The notes beneath the pieces were generated by a model, which was given only the letters and a program-made list of their open reading frames with translations, was not told the DNA's origin and ran no database searches. Of a DNA stretch of 64,000 bases, positions 32,384 through 40,427 are shown piece by piece. The stretch spans positions 3,550 to 67,549 of the forward strand of contig JBJTOY010000062.1 of assembly GCA_046074845.1 (NCBI GenBank), read 5' to 3'. Source of the stretch: IMCC26256 sp046074845. GTDB lineage: Bacteria > Actinomycetota > Acidimicrobiia > IMCC26256. Position 1 is the stretch's first letter. Every line of letters starts with the position of its first letter. Position numbers and translations under genes: made by a program.

Positions 32384-33321
32384 CCGAGCCGGTCGCGGAC
32401 CTCCCGTCGGGGACCCCGACGTTCCGCAGCGGGTTCGTCAGTCTCGTCGGGCGTCCGAACGTCGGGAAGTCGACGCTCGTCAACACGATCGTCGGCCGGA
32501 AGGTGTCGATCGTCTCGAACAAGCCCCAGACCACGCGCACCCAGATCCGCGGGGTGCTCAACGAGCCCTCGAGCCAGGTCGTGCTGCTCGACACGCCCGG
32601 GATCCACAAGCCACGCACCCTCCTCGGCGAGCGCTGCAACCTGCGGTCGGTGGAGACGCTGCGGGAGGTGGACGTGATCTGCCTGCTGGTGGAGGCCGAC
32701 GCCCCGATCGGCCCCGGGGACCGGTTCATCGCCCGGCTGGTCGCCGAGAGCGGGACGCCGGCGATCCTGGTGGTGAACAAGACCGATGCGGCGGCGCCCG
32801 AGCGGGTCGCCGAGCGGCTGCTCGAGGCGAGCGACCTCGGCGAGTTCGCCGCCTTCGTCCCACTCTCGGCCCGCACCGGCGAGGGGGTGGAGGCCGTCGT
32901 CGCCGAGATCCGCTCGCGCCTGCCGGAGGGGCCCGAGTACTACCCGGGCGGGGTGGTCACCGATCAGCCGGAGGCGGTGCTCGTGGCCGAACTCGTGCGG
33001 GAGCGCCTGCTCGCGATCGCCCGGGACGAACTGCCGCACTCCATCATGGTGACCGCCGAGCCCTTCGACGAGGACGAGGTGCCGGAGGCGGATCCGGACC
33101 GCGAGGAGATCCTGCGCTTCCGGGTGGTCATCAGGGTCGAGCGGGACTCGCAGAAGGGGATCGTCATCGGGCGGGGCGGCCAAGTGCTGCGCGACGCCGG
33201 CACGGCGGCCCGGCTCGAGGCCGAGCAGCTGCTCGGCGCACGGGTCCACCTCGAGACCCGGGTCCGGGTCGATCGGGACTGGCAGCGTCGGGCGCACGCG
33301 CTCGACCGCCTCGGCCTCTGA
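32380..33321 (+). CDS. era: GTPase Era
   Basis: Era binds the 3' end of 16S rRNA and is needed for 30S assembly. The 313-residue protein has GTPase motifs GRPNVGKSTLVN, TTRTQIRG, DTPGIHKPR, NKTD and SART. The C-terminal KH domain reads ILRFRVVIRVERDSQKGIVI followed by GRGGQVLRDAG. GTG 32380 overlaps the upstream stop. In other actinobacteria recO follows era. Here about 7 kb with an oxidase operon and uppS separates them. Confidence 0.96.
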   Translation: MTEPVADLPSGTPTFRSGFVSLVGRPNVGKSTLVNTIVGRKVSIVSNKPQTTRTQIRGVLNEPSSQVVLLDTPGIHKPRTLLGERCNLRSVETLREVDVICLLVEADAPIGPGDRFIARLVAESGTPAILVVNKTDAAAPERVAERLLEASDLGEFAAFVPLSARTGEGVEAVVAEIRSRLPEGPEYYPGGVVTDQPEAVLVAELVRERLLAIARDELPHSIMVTAEPFDEDEVPEADPDREEILRFRVVIRVERDSQKGIVIGRGGQVLRDAGTAARLEAEQLLGARVHLETRVRVDRDWQRRAHALDRLGL

Positions 33322-33442
33322 CGACGGCGGCGCGAGCGGCTGCGGAGTGCCCGAGGACACACGCGCGTCGGGTCCCGGGACGCGCAACGCGCGTCTTCTC
33401 CGTCAGGGGTCCAGAAGTTGCCGATCTCGCGAGCCGCAGCGC

Positions 33443-33448
33443 TAGTGT
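33443..33448 (+). promoter_or_regulatory. Possible -10 box TAGTGT of the oxidase operon
   Basis: TAGTGT lies 19 nt after TTGCCG (33418-33423) and about 70 nt before ctaC. This is one of the few places with a recognisable -35-like partner. Confidence 0.35.
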
Positions 33449-33520
33449 CCTGCCGGCGTCAGGGAACCATCGCCCGGGGGAATCAGCGCCTCCGGCTCCG
33501 GTTGACGCGGGGATGGCGGA

Positions 33521-34633
33521 ATGAGGCAGAAGCTGGGGTGGAGCCGGGTGCGGCGGATCGCACTCCTCCTCGCAGTCCCGTCCGTGCTGGCGGCCTGTGC
33601 GAACGACAACGGCCAGAACTCGTTGTCGCCCAAGGGTCAGAACGCGAAGGACATCGCGAACCTGATCAACCCGATCTGGGTCATCGCGATCGTCATCGGC
33701 ATCGGCGTCATCCTCGCCACCCTCTTCGTGGCCCTCCGCTACCGCGACAACGAGGGCAAGCGCAGTCCGAAGCAGACCCACGGCAACTCCGTGCTCGAGA
33801 TCGGTTGGACCATCCTCCCGGCGCTGCTCCTCGCCGCGGTCGCCGTTCCCACGATCAGCCTCATCTTCAAGCTCGCCGACACCCCGCCCAAGGCCGAGGC
33901 CCTGCAGGTCGAGGTCATCGGCAAGCAGTGGTGGTGGGAGTTCCAGTACAAGGCGAACCAGCCGAAGTTCGGGGTGGACGAGAAGGTCGTGACCTCGACC
34001 ATGCTCCACGTGCCGGTGGGCGCCAAGATCACCTTCTCCGAGACCTCCGACAACGTGCTCCACTCCTTCTGGGTGCCCGAGCTCTCCGGGAAGCGGGACG
34101 TGGTCCCCGGTCGCACCAACATCCTCACGATCACGGCATCCGAGGAGCCGGGCCTCTTCCGTGGGGCCTGCGCCGAGTACTGCGGCCTCTCCCACGCCAA
34201 CATGAAGTTCTGGGTCAAGGTCGAGTCGAAGGCCGACTACGCCAAGTGGATCGCGAACCAGCAGCGGGGCCCGGCCCAGGCCTACGAGGGTGAGGTCGCG
34301 AACCTCACGGGTAAGAAGTACCAGTGCGTGAACTGCCACGTCTTCGACAACTCGGCCACGCCGAACTACGGCCCGAACCTCACCCACCTCGCGAGCCGGC
34401 AGTACTTCGCCGGCGGCATGTACCGGACGAACCGCGCCAACCTCAAGCGTTGGATCCTGAACGCGCCGTCCATGATCCCGATGCAGTCCCAGGAGTGCCG
34501 CCTGCCACCGCCGGCGACCTGCGTGGGGATGCCGTCCTTCGTGACCCCGATCTCCCAGAACGGCAAGCCGCTCCCGTTGATGACGAGCGCCGAGGCCGAT
34601 GTGATCGTCGACTACCTGTTGGCTCAGAAGTGA
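33521..34633 (+). CDS. ctaC: Cytochrome c oxidase subunit II with fused cytochrome c domain (caa3 type)
   Basis: Subunit II takes electrons from cytochrome c into the CuA centre. The 370-residue precursor has a lipoprotein signal (LLLAVPSVLAAC) and two membrane helices. The CuA domain has His in VLHSFWVPELSGKRDV and the loop CAEYCGLSHANM. A C-terminal cytochrome c domain has KKYQCVNCHVF (CxxCH) and a probable Met ligand in VGMPSF. This is the caa3 layout, so electrons can enter through the fused haem. Two extra cysteines (ECRLPPPATC) in the haem domain are unusual. It is the first gene of the oxidase operon. Confidence 0.95.
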   Translation: MRQKLGWSRVRRIALLLAVPSVLAACANDNGQNSLSPKGQNAKDIANLINPIWVIAIVIGIGVILATLFVALRYRDNEGKRSPKQTHGNSVLEIGWTILPALLLAAVAVPTISLIFKLADTPPKAEALQVEVIGKQWWWEFQYKANQPKFGVDEKVVTSTMLHVPVGAKITFSETSDNVLHSFWVPELSGKRDVVPGRTNILTITASEEPGLFRGACAEYCGLSHANMKFWVKVESKADYAKWIANQQRGPAQAYEGEVANLTGKKYQCVNCHVFDNSATPNYGPNLTHLASRQYFAGGMYRTNRANLKRWILNAPSMIPMQSQECRLPPPATCVGMPSFVTPISQNGKPLPLMTSAEADVIVDYLLAQK

Positions 34634-34646
34634 TGGAGGTCAGGCT

Positions 34647-36554
34647 GTGACGGCCGTCCCCGAGGTGATGTCCGCACCGGCCGAGGCCGGTGGGGTCGAC
34701 CTGTTCCGCCGCCCGAAGCAGACCTCGGGCTTCTGGTCGTGGTTCACGACCATCGACCACAAGAAGATCGGCATCCTCTACGGGACCACCGCGCTCGTCT
34801 TCTTCGTGATCGCCGGGATCGAGGCCCTGCTCATCCGGCTCCAGCTCGCCGGCCCGAACGGCACCGTGCTCACCGCCGGGCAGTACAACGCGATGTTCAC
34901 GATGCACGGTACGACCATGGTGTTCCTGGTCGGCATGCCGATGGCGGTCGCCTTCGGCAACTACCTCATCCCGATCATGATCGGGGCCCGTGACGTGGCC
35001 TTCCCGCGCATGAACATGTTCGGGTACTGGGTGTTCCTCTTCGGCGGGCTGTTCATCTACTCGAGCCTCTTCACCGGTATCGCCAACATGCCGAACGGCG
35101 GGTGGTTCGGTTACACGCCGCTCACCTCGACCCCGATGAGTGCCGGGTACCTGCCCGGCCACGGGCCGGACTTCTGGGTCGTCGGCCTCATCATGCTGGG
35201 CATCGGGTCGACGACCTCGGCCATCAACTTCGTGGTCACCATCCTCAACATGCGGGCGCCGGGCATGACCCTCATGCGCATGCCGGTGTTCGTGTGGATG
35301 ATGCTCGTGGTGGCCTTCCTCACCGTGTTCGCGCTGCCGATCGTCACCGCTGCGCTCATCATGGTCTTCTTCGACCGCAACTACCTCACGAACTTCTTCG
35401 TGGCCCAGAACGGTGGCGATCCGCTGCTCTACCAGCACCTGTTCTGGTTGTTCGGCCACCCCGAGGTGTACATCCTCATCCTCCCGGGCATGGGCATCGT
35501 CTCCGAGATCCTCCCGGTGATGTCCCGCAAGCCCCTGTTCGGCTACTCGGTCGTGGTCTTCTCCGGCATCGCCATCGGCTTCATGGGCTGGGGCGTCTGG
35601 GCCCACCACATGTTCGCCACGGGCCTCGGGCCGGTGGCGATCTCGGCCTTCGGGCTGGCGACCATGCTCATCACGGTGCCGACCGGCGTGAAGATCTTCA
35701 ACTGGCTCGGCACCGTGTGGGGCGGGTCGGTGAAACTCAACGTGCCGATGCTGTTCTCGCTCGGATTCATCGCGATGTTCACCCTCGGCGGCCTGTCCGG
35801 CGTCACGCACTCGATCGTGCCCGCCGACACGCAGCAGACCGACACCTACTACGTGGTGGCCCACTTCCACTACGTGCTCTTCGGCGGTCTCGTCTTCGCG
35901 ATCCTCGGCGGCATCGTCTACTGGTTCCCGAAGGTGTTCGGTCGCATGATGAACGAGCGCCTCGGTAAGTTGTCGTTCTGGGTGCTCTTCGTCGGGTTCA
36001 ACCTGACGTTCTTCCCGATGCACTTCCTCGGCCTCACCGGGATGCCGCGACGCACCTACCGCTACACCGAGGGGCTGGGCTGGGACACGCTCAACCTGGT
36101 GGTCACGGCCGGTGGGTTCATCATCGCTCTGGCCACCCTGCTGTTCGTTGCCAACGCCGTGTGGTCCTGGAAGCGGGGCCCGATCGCCCCGGCGGACCCG
36201 TGGGACGGTCGCACCCTCGAGTGGAGCATCCCGTCGCCGACGCCCGAGTACAACTTCGCGGCGATCCCGCAGGTCGAGGCCCGCGACGACTTCTGGCACC
36301 GCAAGTACACCGAGGACGACCAGGGTCGTCTCGTCCGCCTGCCCGCCGGCGGTTCCGGCGAGGACGCCTCGGTGGACGTCTCCAGCATCCACCTGCCGTC
36401 CCCCTCGTACTTCCCGCTCGTGCTCGCCGCCGGCCTGCCGGTGATCGGGTACGCCGCGGTCTACAAGAACCCGTGGCTGGCGATCCCGGGCGTGCTGCTG
36501 CTCCTGTTCGGCATGTACGGCTGGGCGATCGAGCCCGGCACGGCGGAGGACTGA
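34647..36554 (+). CDS. ctaD: Cytochrome c oxidase subunit I
   Basis: This is the catalytic subunit, which reduces oxygen at haem a3-CuB and pumps protons. The 635-residue protein has about 12 core helices with LFWLFGHPEVYILILPGMGI (His-Tyr cross-link, A1-type Glu), WAHHMF (CuB His pair) and VVAHFHYVLFGG (haem a3 and a ligands). The residue before the Asp of DTYYVVAHFHY, normally a His that binds the structural Mg, is Thr398. An extra C-terminal part carries about two more helices (FPLVLAAGLPVIGYAAVYK and WLAIPGVLLLLFGMYGWAI). GTG 34647 is supported by GGAGGT at 34635-34640. Confidence 0.96.
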   Translation: MTAVPEVMSAPAEAGGVDLFRRPKQTSGFWSWFTTIDHKKIGILYGTTALVFFVIAGIEALLIRLQLAGPNGTVLTAGQYNAMFTMHGTTMVFLVGMPMAVAFGNYLIPIMIGARDVAFPRMNMFGYWVFLFGGLFIYSSLFTGIANMPNGGWFGYTPLTSTPMSAGYLPGHGPDFWVVGLIMLGIGSTTSAINFVVTILNMRAPGMTLMRMPVFVWMMLVVAFLTVFALPIVTAALIMVFFDRNYLTNFFVAQNGGDPLLYQHLFWLFGHPEVYILILPGMGIVSEILPVMSRKPLFGYSVVVFSGIAIGFMGWGVWAHHMFATGLGPVAISAFGLATMLITVPTGVKIFNWLGTVWGGSVKLNVPMLFSLGFIAMFTLGGLSGVTHSIVPADTQQTDTYYVVAHFHYVLFGGLVFAILGGIVYWFPKVFGRMMNERLGKLSFWVLFVGFNLTFFPMHFLGLTGMPRRTYRYTEGLGWDTLNLVVTAGGFIIALATLLFVANAVWSWKRGPIAPADPWDGRTLEWSIPSPTPEYNFAAIPQVEARDDFWHRKYTEDDQGRLVRLPAGGSGEDASVDVSSIHLPSPSYFPLVLAAGLPVIGYAAVYKNPWLAIPGVLLLLFGMYGWAIEPGTAED

Positions 36555-36557
36555 GCC

Positions 36558-37169
36558 ATGGCCCAGGCTGCACTCCCGATCACCCACGACACCCACGGGG
36601 ACCACCCGGCCCCGAGCGCCGGGGTCACGAACACCAAGCTCGGCATGTGGGTGTTCCTGTCCTCGGACTGCCTGTTCTTCGGCGCGTTCATCACGACGTA
36701 CCTGCTGTACCGCAACCGCAACCTGGCGGGACCGACGCCGCGTTCGCTCTACAACATCCCGTTCACCTCGGTGACCTCGTTCATCCTCCTGATGTCGAGT
36801 CTCACGATGGTGCTGGCACTGGCCGCGATCCAGCGCAACGACATGCGCCGCTTCAAGGTCTGGGTCATGGCGACTGCGGTGTTCGGCATCCTGTTCATCG
36901 GCGGCCAGGTCTTCGAGTTCACCGAGTTCTACCGGGAGGGCATGTCCCTCCGGACCAACGTCTCGAGTTCGATCTTCTACGTGGCGACCGGTCTCCACGG
37001 TCTCCACGTGTCGGTCGGCATCGTCTGGCTCATGTCCCTCTGGGGCATGGCCATGCAGGGCAAGCTCGGCCAGCGCGACGCCGAGGCCGTCGAGGTCTCG
37101 GGGCTCTACTGGCACTTCGTCGACGTGGTGTGGATCGTGATCTTCGCCGTCGTGTACCTCATCCCGTAG
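36558..37169 (+). CDS. ctaE: Cytochrome c oxidase subunit III
   Basis: Subunit III stabilises the oxidase core and its proton uptake. The 203-residue protein has five membrane helices, including LGMWVFLSSDCLFFGAFITT, VFGILFIGGQVFEFTEFYRE, ATGLHGLHVSVGIVWLM and SGLYWHFVDVVWIVIFAVVY. The last two hold the family signatures (HGxHV and YWHFVDxVW). The starting ATG is 3 nt after ctaD. Confidence 0.96.
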   Translation: MAQAALPITHDTHGDHPAPSAGVTNTKLGMWVFLSSDCLFFGAFITTYLLYRNRNLAGPTPRSLYNIPFTSVTSFILLMSSLTMVLALAAIQRNDMRRFKVWVMATAVFGILFIGGQVFEFTEFYREGMSLRTNVSSSIFYVATGLHGLHVSVGIVWLMSLWGMAMQGKLGQRDAEAVEVSGLYWHFVDVVWIVIFAVVYLIP

Positions 37170-37180
37170 CAGGGGGAACC

Positions 37181-37558
37181 GTGTCCGAGACCACCACCGA
37201 ACTCGAACCGGCGCACGATCACGCGCTGCTGCACGGGCACTCGGACCTCCCGATGCTGCCGGGCGAGGAGCACCCGCACCCGTCGCCGTTCCAGTACGTG
37301 ATGATCGCCGTGGTCCTCTGCGTCATCACCGGGTTCGAGATCGGTGCGTACTACCTCGACGAGGCCGTCTCCGAGTCCGTCCTCACCGCGATCCTCGTGG
37401 TGAGCGCGATCGCGAAGTTCTTCATCGTCATCGGGTGGTACATGCACCTGAAGACCGATCGCAAGATCTTCCGGCGCCTGTTCATGACCGGATTCATCGG
37501 TTCGCTCATCCTGTACACGATCGTCCTGCTCACCCTCTCGGGTCTCGCGGACACCTGA
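37181..37558 (+). CDS. ctaF: Cytochrome c oxidase subunit IV family protein
   Basis: This is a 125-residue membrane protein with a His/Pro-rich N-terminus (LEPAHDHALLHGHSDLPMLP) and three hydrophobic helices (FQYVMIAVVLCVITGFEIGA; VLTAILVVSAIAKFFIVIGW; LFMTGFIGSLILYTIVLLTL). The end of the second helix, FFIVIGWYMHLKTD, matches the caa3 subunit IV/CyoD type. GTG 37181 is preceded by AGGGGG. The ORF lies in the usual ctaCDEF order. Confidence 0.9.
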   Translation: MSETTTELEPAHDHALLHGHSDLPMLPGEEHPHPSPFQYVMIAVVLCVITGFEIGAYYLDEAVSESVLTAILVVSAIAKFFIVIGWYMHLKTDRKIFRRLFMTGFIGSLILYTIVLLTLSGLADT

Positions 37559-37564
37559 TCGGTC

Positions 37565-38416
37565 ATGGTCGGCGCCGCGATCCCCGCGTGGCAGCCTCAC
37601 CCCGAGGTCTGGCTGCTCGTCGCCGCCCTCGTCGCGACCTACGCCATCCTGGCGGTCCGGCGCGGCCCGCTGCTCGTCCCGCCCGGGCGACCTCCGGTCA
37701 CCCGGCTCCAGATCGTCTCGTTCTCCCTCGGGGCGGCCACGATCCTGCTGGCCTCGGACTGGCCCGTGCACGACGTGGCCGAGGGCTCGATGTACAGCGT
37801 CCACATGGTGCAGCACCTGCTGTACACCCTGCTGGCCGCGCCGCTGCTGCTCATGGGGACGCCCGGGTGGATGATGCGGCTCGTGCTGCCGGGCCGGCTC
37901 CTGCGGATCGTGCGCTGGTGGTCACGGTTCCTCCCGGCACTGGTGCTGTTCAACGTCATGATCGTGCTCACCCACTGGCCAGCGGTCGTCGACCTCGCCC
38001 TGCGATCGGCCCCGTTCCACTTCGCCGTCCACGCCGCCCTCCTGCTCTCGGCCTTCGTCATCTGGATGCCGATCCTGAGCCCCCTGCCCGAGGTCCCGCG
38101 CCTCACCGCCCCCATGAAGATCGTGTTCCTGTTCCTGCAGTCGGTGGTGCCGACGGTGCCGGCCACGTTTCTCACCTTCGGCTCGCGCCCGCTGTATCGT
38201 CGTTACGCGGAGCTCCCGAAGCTGTGGGGGATCGACCCGCTGAACGACCAGCTGATCGCCGGCCTCATCATGAAGATCGGGGCGGGCCTGTTCATCTGGG
38301 CGATCATCGCGGTGATCTTCTTCCGGTGGGCGGCCGCCGAGGAACTGCGGAACCGGCCGGACCGAGCACTCCGTGAGATGGACCGAGAACTGATCGACAT
38401 GGGGCTGAGGCAGTAG
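37565..38416 (+). CDS. ctaG: CtaG-like cytochrome oxidase assembly protein (caa3_CtaG)
   Basis: This is a 283-residue multi-pass membrane protein of the caa3_CtaG family, which helps build the copper centres of caa3 oxidases. Diagnostic parts are SDWPVHDVAEGSMYSVHMVQ, HLLYTLLAAPLLLMGTP, VLFNVMIVLTHWPAVVDLAL and HAALLLSAFVIWMPILSPLP. Several conserved His residues in the first two could bind copper. Seven or so helices are visible. It follows ctaF by 6 nt. Confidence 0.9.
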   Translation: MVGAAIPAWQPHPEVWLLVAALVATYAILAVRRGPLLVPPGRPPVTRLQIVSFSLGAATILLASDWPVHDVAEGSMYSVHMVQHLLYTLLAAPLLLMGTPGWMMRLVLPGRLLRIVRWWSRFLPALVLFNVMIVLTHWPAVVDLALRSAPFHFAVHAALLLSAFVIWMPILSPLPEVPRLTAPMKIVFLFLQSVVPTVPATFLTFGSRPLYRRYAELPKLWGIDPLNDQLIAGLIMKIGAGLFIWAIIAVIFFRWAAAEELRNRPDRALREMDRELIDMGLRQ

Positions 38417-39190
38417 ATGAGCGACCAGGAAGCACCCACCACCGAGAACGCCGGCACCGGCGAGGGCACCGTGGCCGTGGCTGAGCGACCGGCCGCGCCG
38501 GCCGTGCGCACCGAGAGCGAGCGTCGGCGCGAGGAGCGCCGGGACCGTCTCTGGTTGCCGCTGCTGCTGCCCGTGTGCTCGATCCTCGCCGTGGCCTTCG
38601 GCGTGCTCAACATCTCGCGCCTCCTGCTGGTCTCCGGCAAGGACGGATCGGTGCTCGTCGCGACGATCCTCACGATCGCGATCCTCGTCGTCGCCACGAT
38701 CGTCGCCGCGGCCAAGGCCCGCACCTCGCCGATGTGGGTGCTCGGCGCGACCGTCGTGGTGCTCACCGTCGGCCTCGGCACGCTCACGCTCGGCCCGTCG
38801 GCCGGGGAGAAGGAGGAGGGTGGCGGCGGTTACGAGCCGCCCTCGGGTCCCTCGGTCGGCTCCGTCGACGTCACCGCGCTCGCGACCCTGAAGTTCGACC
38901 AGAAGGAGTACGCGACCCCGGCCGGCATCATCGACATCAACTACGTCAACGCCGGCGGCGCGCACACCCTCGTGTTCGAGGATCCGAAGTACGCCGGGTT
39001 CGAGCTCAAGGTCGGCCCGCCGGACCAGGACAGCGGCAAGATCGAGTTCGAGCCGGGTGAGTACGTCTTCTACTGCTCGATCCCGGGTCACAAGGCCGCC
39101 GGCATGGTCGCCACGATGATCGTGAGTGAGGCCGCTCCCGGCGCACCGGTTGCGACCGGCGCGTCGGGCGCCACCGGGGCCGAGGGTTGA
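38417..39190 (+). CDS. Membrane-anchored blue-copper (cupredoxin) protein
   Basis: This is a 257-residue protein with an Ala/Glu-rich cytoplasmic tail and three membrane helices (LWLPLLLPVCSILAVAFGVL; VLVATILTIAILVVATIVAA; MWVLGATVVVLTVGLGTLTL). An outer cupredoxin domain follows. Copper ligands are visible as His in GGAHTLVF and the loop YCSIPGHKAAGM (Cys-x4-His-x4-Met), a sulfocyanin-like pattern. It starts directly after the ctaG stop, so it belongs to the oxidase operon. It may donate electrons to, or deliver copper for, the oxidase. Confidence 0.85.
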   Translation: MSDQEAPTTENAGTGEGTVAVAERPAAPAVRTESERRREERRDRLWLPLLLPVCSILAVAFGVLNISRLLLVSGKDGSVLVATILTIAILVVATIVAAAKARTSPMWVLGATVVVLTVGLGTLTLGPSAGEKEEGGGGYEPPSGPSVGSVDVTALATLKFDQKEYATPAGIIDINYVNAGGAHTLVFEDPKYAGFELKVGPPDQDSGKIEFEPGEYVFYCSIPGHKAAGMVATMIVSEAAPGAPVATGASGATGAEG

Positions 39191-39192
39191 TC

Positions 39193-39576
39193 GTGCGGCG
39201 GACGTCGGTACTGCTCGGTGGGTGCCTCGCGCTCGGCCTCGCGCTCGCGGCCTGCGGCGGATCGTCCGACGGCGGTGCCTACGTGCCGCCGAAGGGCCCC
39301 GTGGTCGACTCGGTCACGGTCGACTCCGGGAACCTGTACTTCAAGCCCGACCGCATCACGACCGAGGCCGGGAACGTCCGGATCACGCTCGACAACGTCG
39401 AGACCGGCGCGCACAACCTCGTGATCGAGGGCGTGGCCCGCTTCATCCTCGAGGTGAGCGGCGAGGGCGACTCCGACACCAACGTCGTGGCGCTCGAGAC
39501 GGGCGACTACGTCTTCTACTGCTCGCTGCCCGGCCATCGGTCCGGCGGCATGGAGGGCGAGATCACCGTCGGCTGA
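39193..39576 (+). CDS. Blue-copper lipoprotein
   Basis: This is a 127-residue cupredoxin with a lipoprotein signal (LGGCLALGLALAACGG, lipobox LAAC). Copper ligands are His in GAHNLVIEG and the loop YCSLPGHRSGGM (Cys-x4-His-x4-Met), the same spacing as in the preceding gene. The two probably arose by duplication and differ in how they are anchored. GTG 39193 lies 2 nt after the upstream stop. TTG 39187 overlaps that stop and is the alternative. This is the last gene of the operon. Confidence 0.85.
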   Translation: MRRTSVLLGGCLALGLALAACGGSSDGGAYVPPKGPVVDSVTVDSGNLYFKPDRITTEAGNVRITLDNVETGAHNLVIEGVARFILEVSGEGDSDTNVVALETGDYVFYCSLPGHRSGGMEGEITVG

Positions 39577-39611
39577 CGCCGGTGCGGATCCGTGCCGCGG
39601 GCGCCAACGGT

Positions 39612-39617
39612 TAGGTT
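39612..39617 (+). promoter_or_regulatory. -10 box TAGGTT, leaderless start of uppS
   Basis: TAGGTT lies 8 nt before GTG 39626. The gap holds only C/T/A-rich sequence and no ribosome binding site. Confidence 0.55.
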
Positions 39618-39625
39618 CTCCACCC

Positions 39626-40357
39626 GTGAAGGACGGCCTCGACCCGCGTCGCATCCCGGCTCACGTCGCCATCGTCATGGACGGCAACGGGCGCTGGGCC
39701 CAGCGACGGGGTCTCAAGCGCACCGACGGCCACGCAGCGGGGGAGGAGGCGCTCTTCGACACCGTCGAGGGTGCGCTCGACCTCGGCATCTCCTGGCTCA
39801 CCGTGTACGCGTTCTCGACCGAGAACTGGCGCCGCCCGCTCGACGAGGTGCGCTTCCTCATGCGGTTCAACGAGTCGCTGCTGCTGCGCCGCCGCGACGA
39901 CCTCGACCGGCGGGGCGTGCGCGTGCGCTTCATCGGCCGTCGGGGTGGCCGCGTGCCCAAGCGGGTGGTCCGCCACATCGAGGACACCGAGGCGCTCACC
40001 GCCCGCAATCGACGCATGACGCTCACCTTCGCCTTCAACTACGGCGGACGGGCCGAACTCGCCGACGGGGTCCGGGCGATCGCCCGGGGGGTGGCGGCCG
40101 GGCGCATCGATCCGGAGCGCATCGACGAGCGCACGATCTCCCGCCACCTGTACGCCCCTGACATGCCCGATCCCGACCTCGTGGTGCGGACCTCGGGGGA
40201 GTACCGGATCTCGAACTACCTGCTGTGGGAGTCGGCCTACTCGGAGTTCGTGTTCACCGATGTGCTCTGGCCCGACTTCCGGACCCGCGACCTGCGGGCG
40301 GCGATCGTTGAGTACCAGCAGCGCGAGCGGCGCTTCGGCGGGGTCGAGGGCACCTGA
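39626..40357 (+). CDS. uppS: Isoprenyl transferase (polyprenyl diphosphate synthase, UppS-like)
   Basis: This is a cis-prenyltransferase that makes the lipid carrier for cell-wall synthesis. The 243-residue protein has HVAIVMDGNGRWAQRRGL (catalytic Asp), HAAGEEALFD, LTVYAFSTENWRRP, TFAFNYGGRAELADGVRAIA, PDLVVRTSGEYRISNYLLWE and the end YSEFVFTDVLWPDF. These are all five conserved regions. Product chain length cannot be told from the sequence. It starts with GTG at leaderless spacing. Confidence 0.95.
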   Translation: MKDGLDPRRIPAHVAIVMDGNGRWAQRRGLKRTDGHAAGEEALFDTVEGALDLGISWLTVYAFSTENWRRPLDEVRFLMRFNESLLLRRRDDLDRRGVRVRFIGRRGGRVPKRVVRHIEDTEALTARNRRMTLTFAFNYGGRAELADGVRAIARGVAAGRIDPERIDERTISRHLYAPDMPDPDLVVRTSGEYRISNYLLWESAYSEFVFTDVLWPDFRTRDLRAAIVEYQQRERRFGGVEGT

Positions 40358-40415
40358 TCGGGACCGGACCGACGGGCCGCCGCGGCGCACCCCGGTGAAT
40401 CCCACGGGTGTCGTT

Positions 40416-40421
40416 TACACT
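40416..40421 (+). promoter_or_regulatory. -10 box TACACT, leaderless start of recO
   Basis: TACACT lies 6 nt before ATG 40428, with pyrimidines between (cctccc). Confidence 0.55.
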
Positions 40422-40427
40422 CCTCCC

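Noticed and set aside
33340..33397. Inverted repeat-like ACGCGCGTC/GACGCGC after era as a terminator
   Set aside because: Several overlapping pairings are possible, but none gives a long uninterrupted stem, so I cannot support it.
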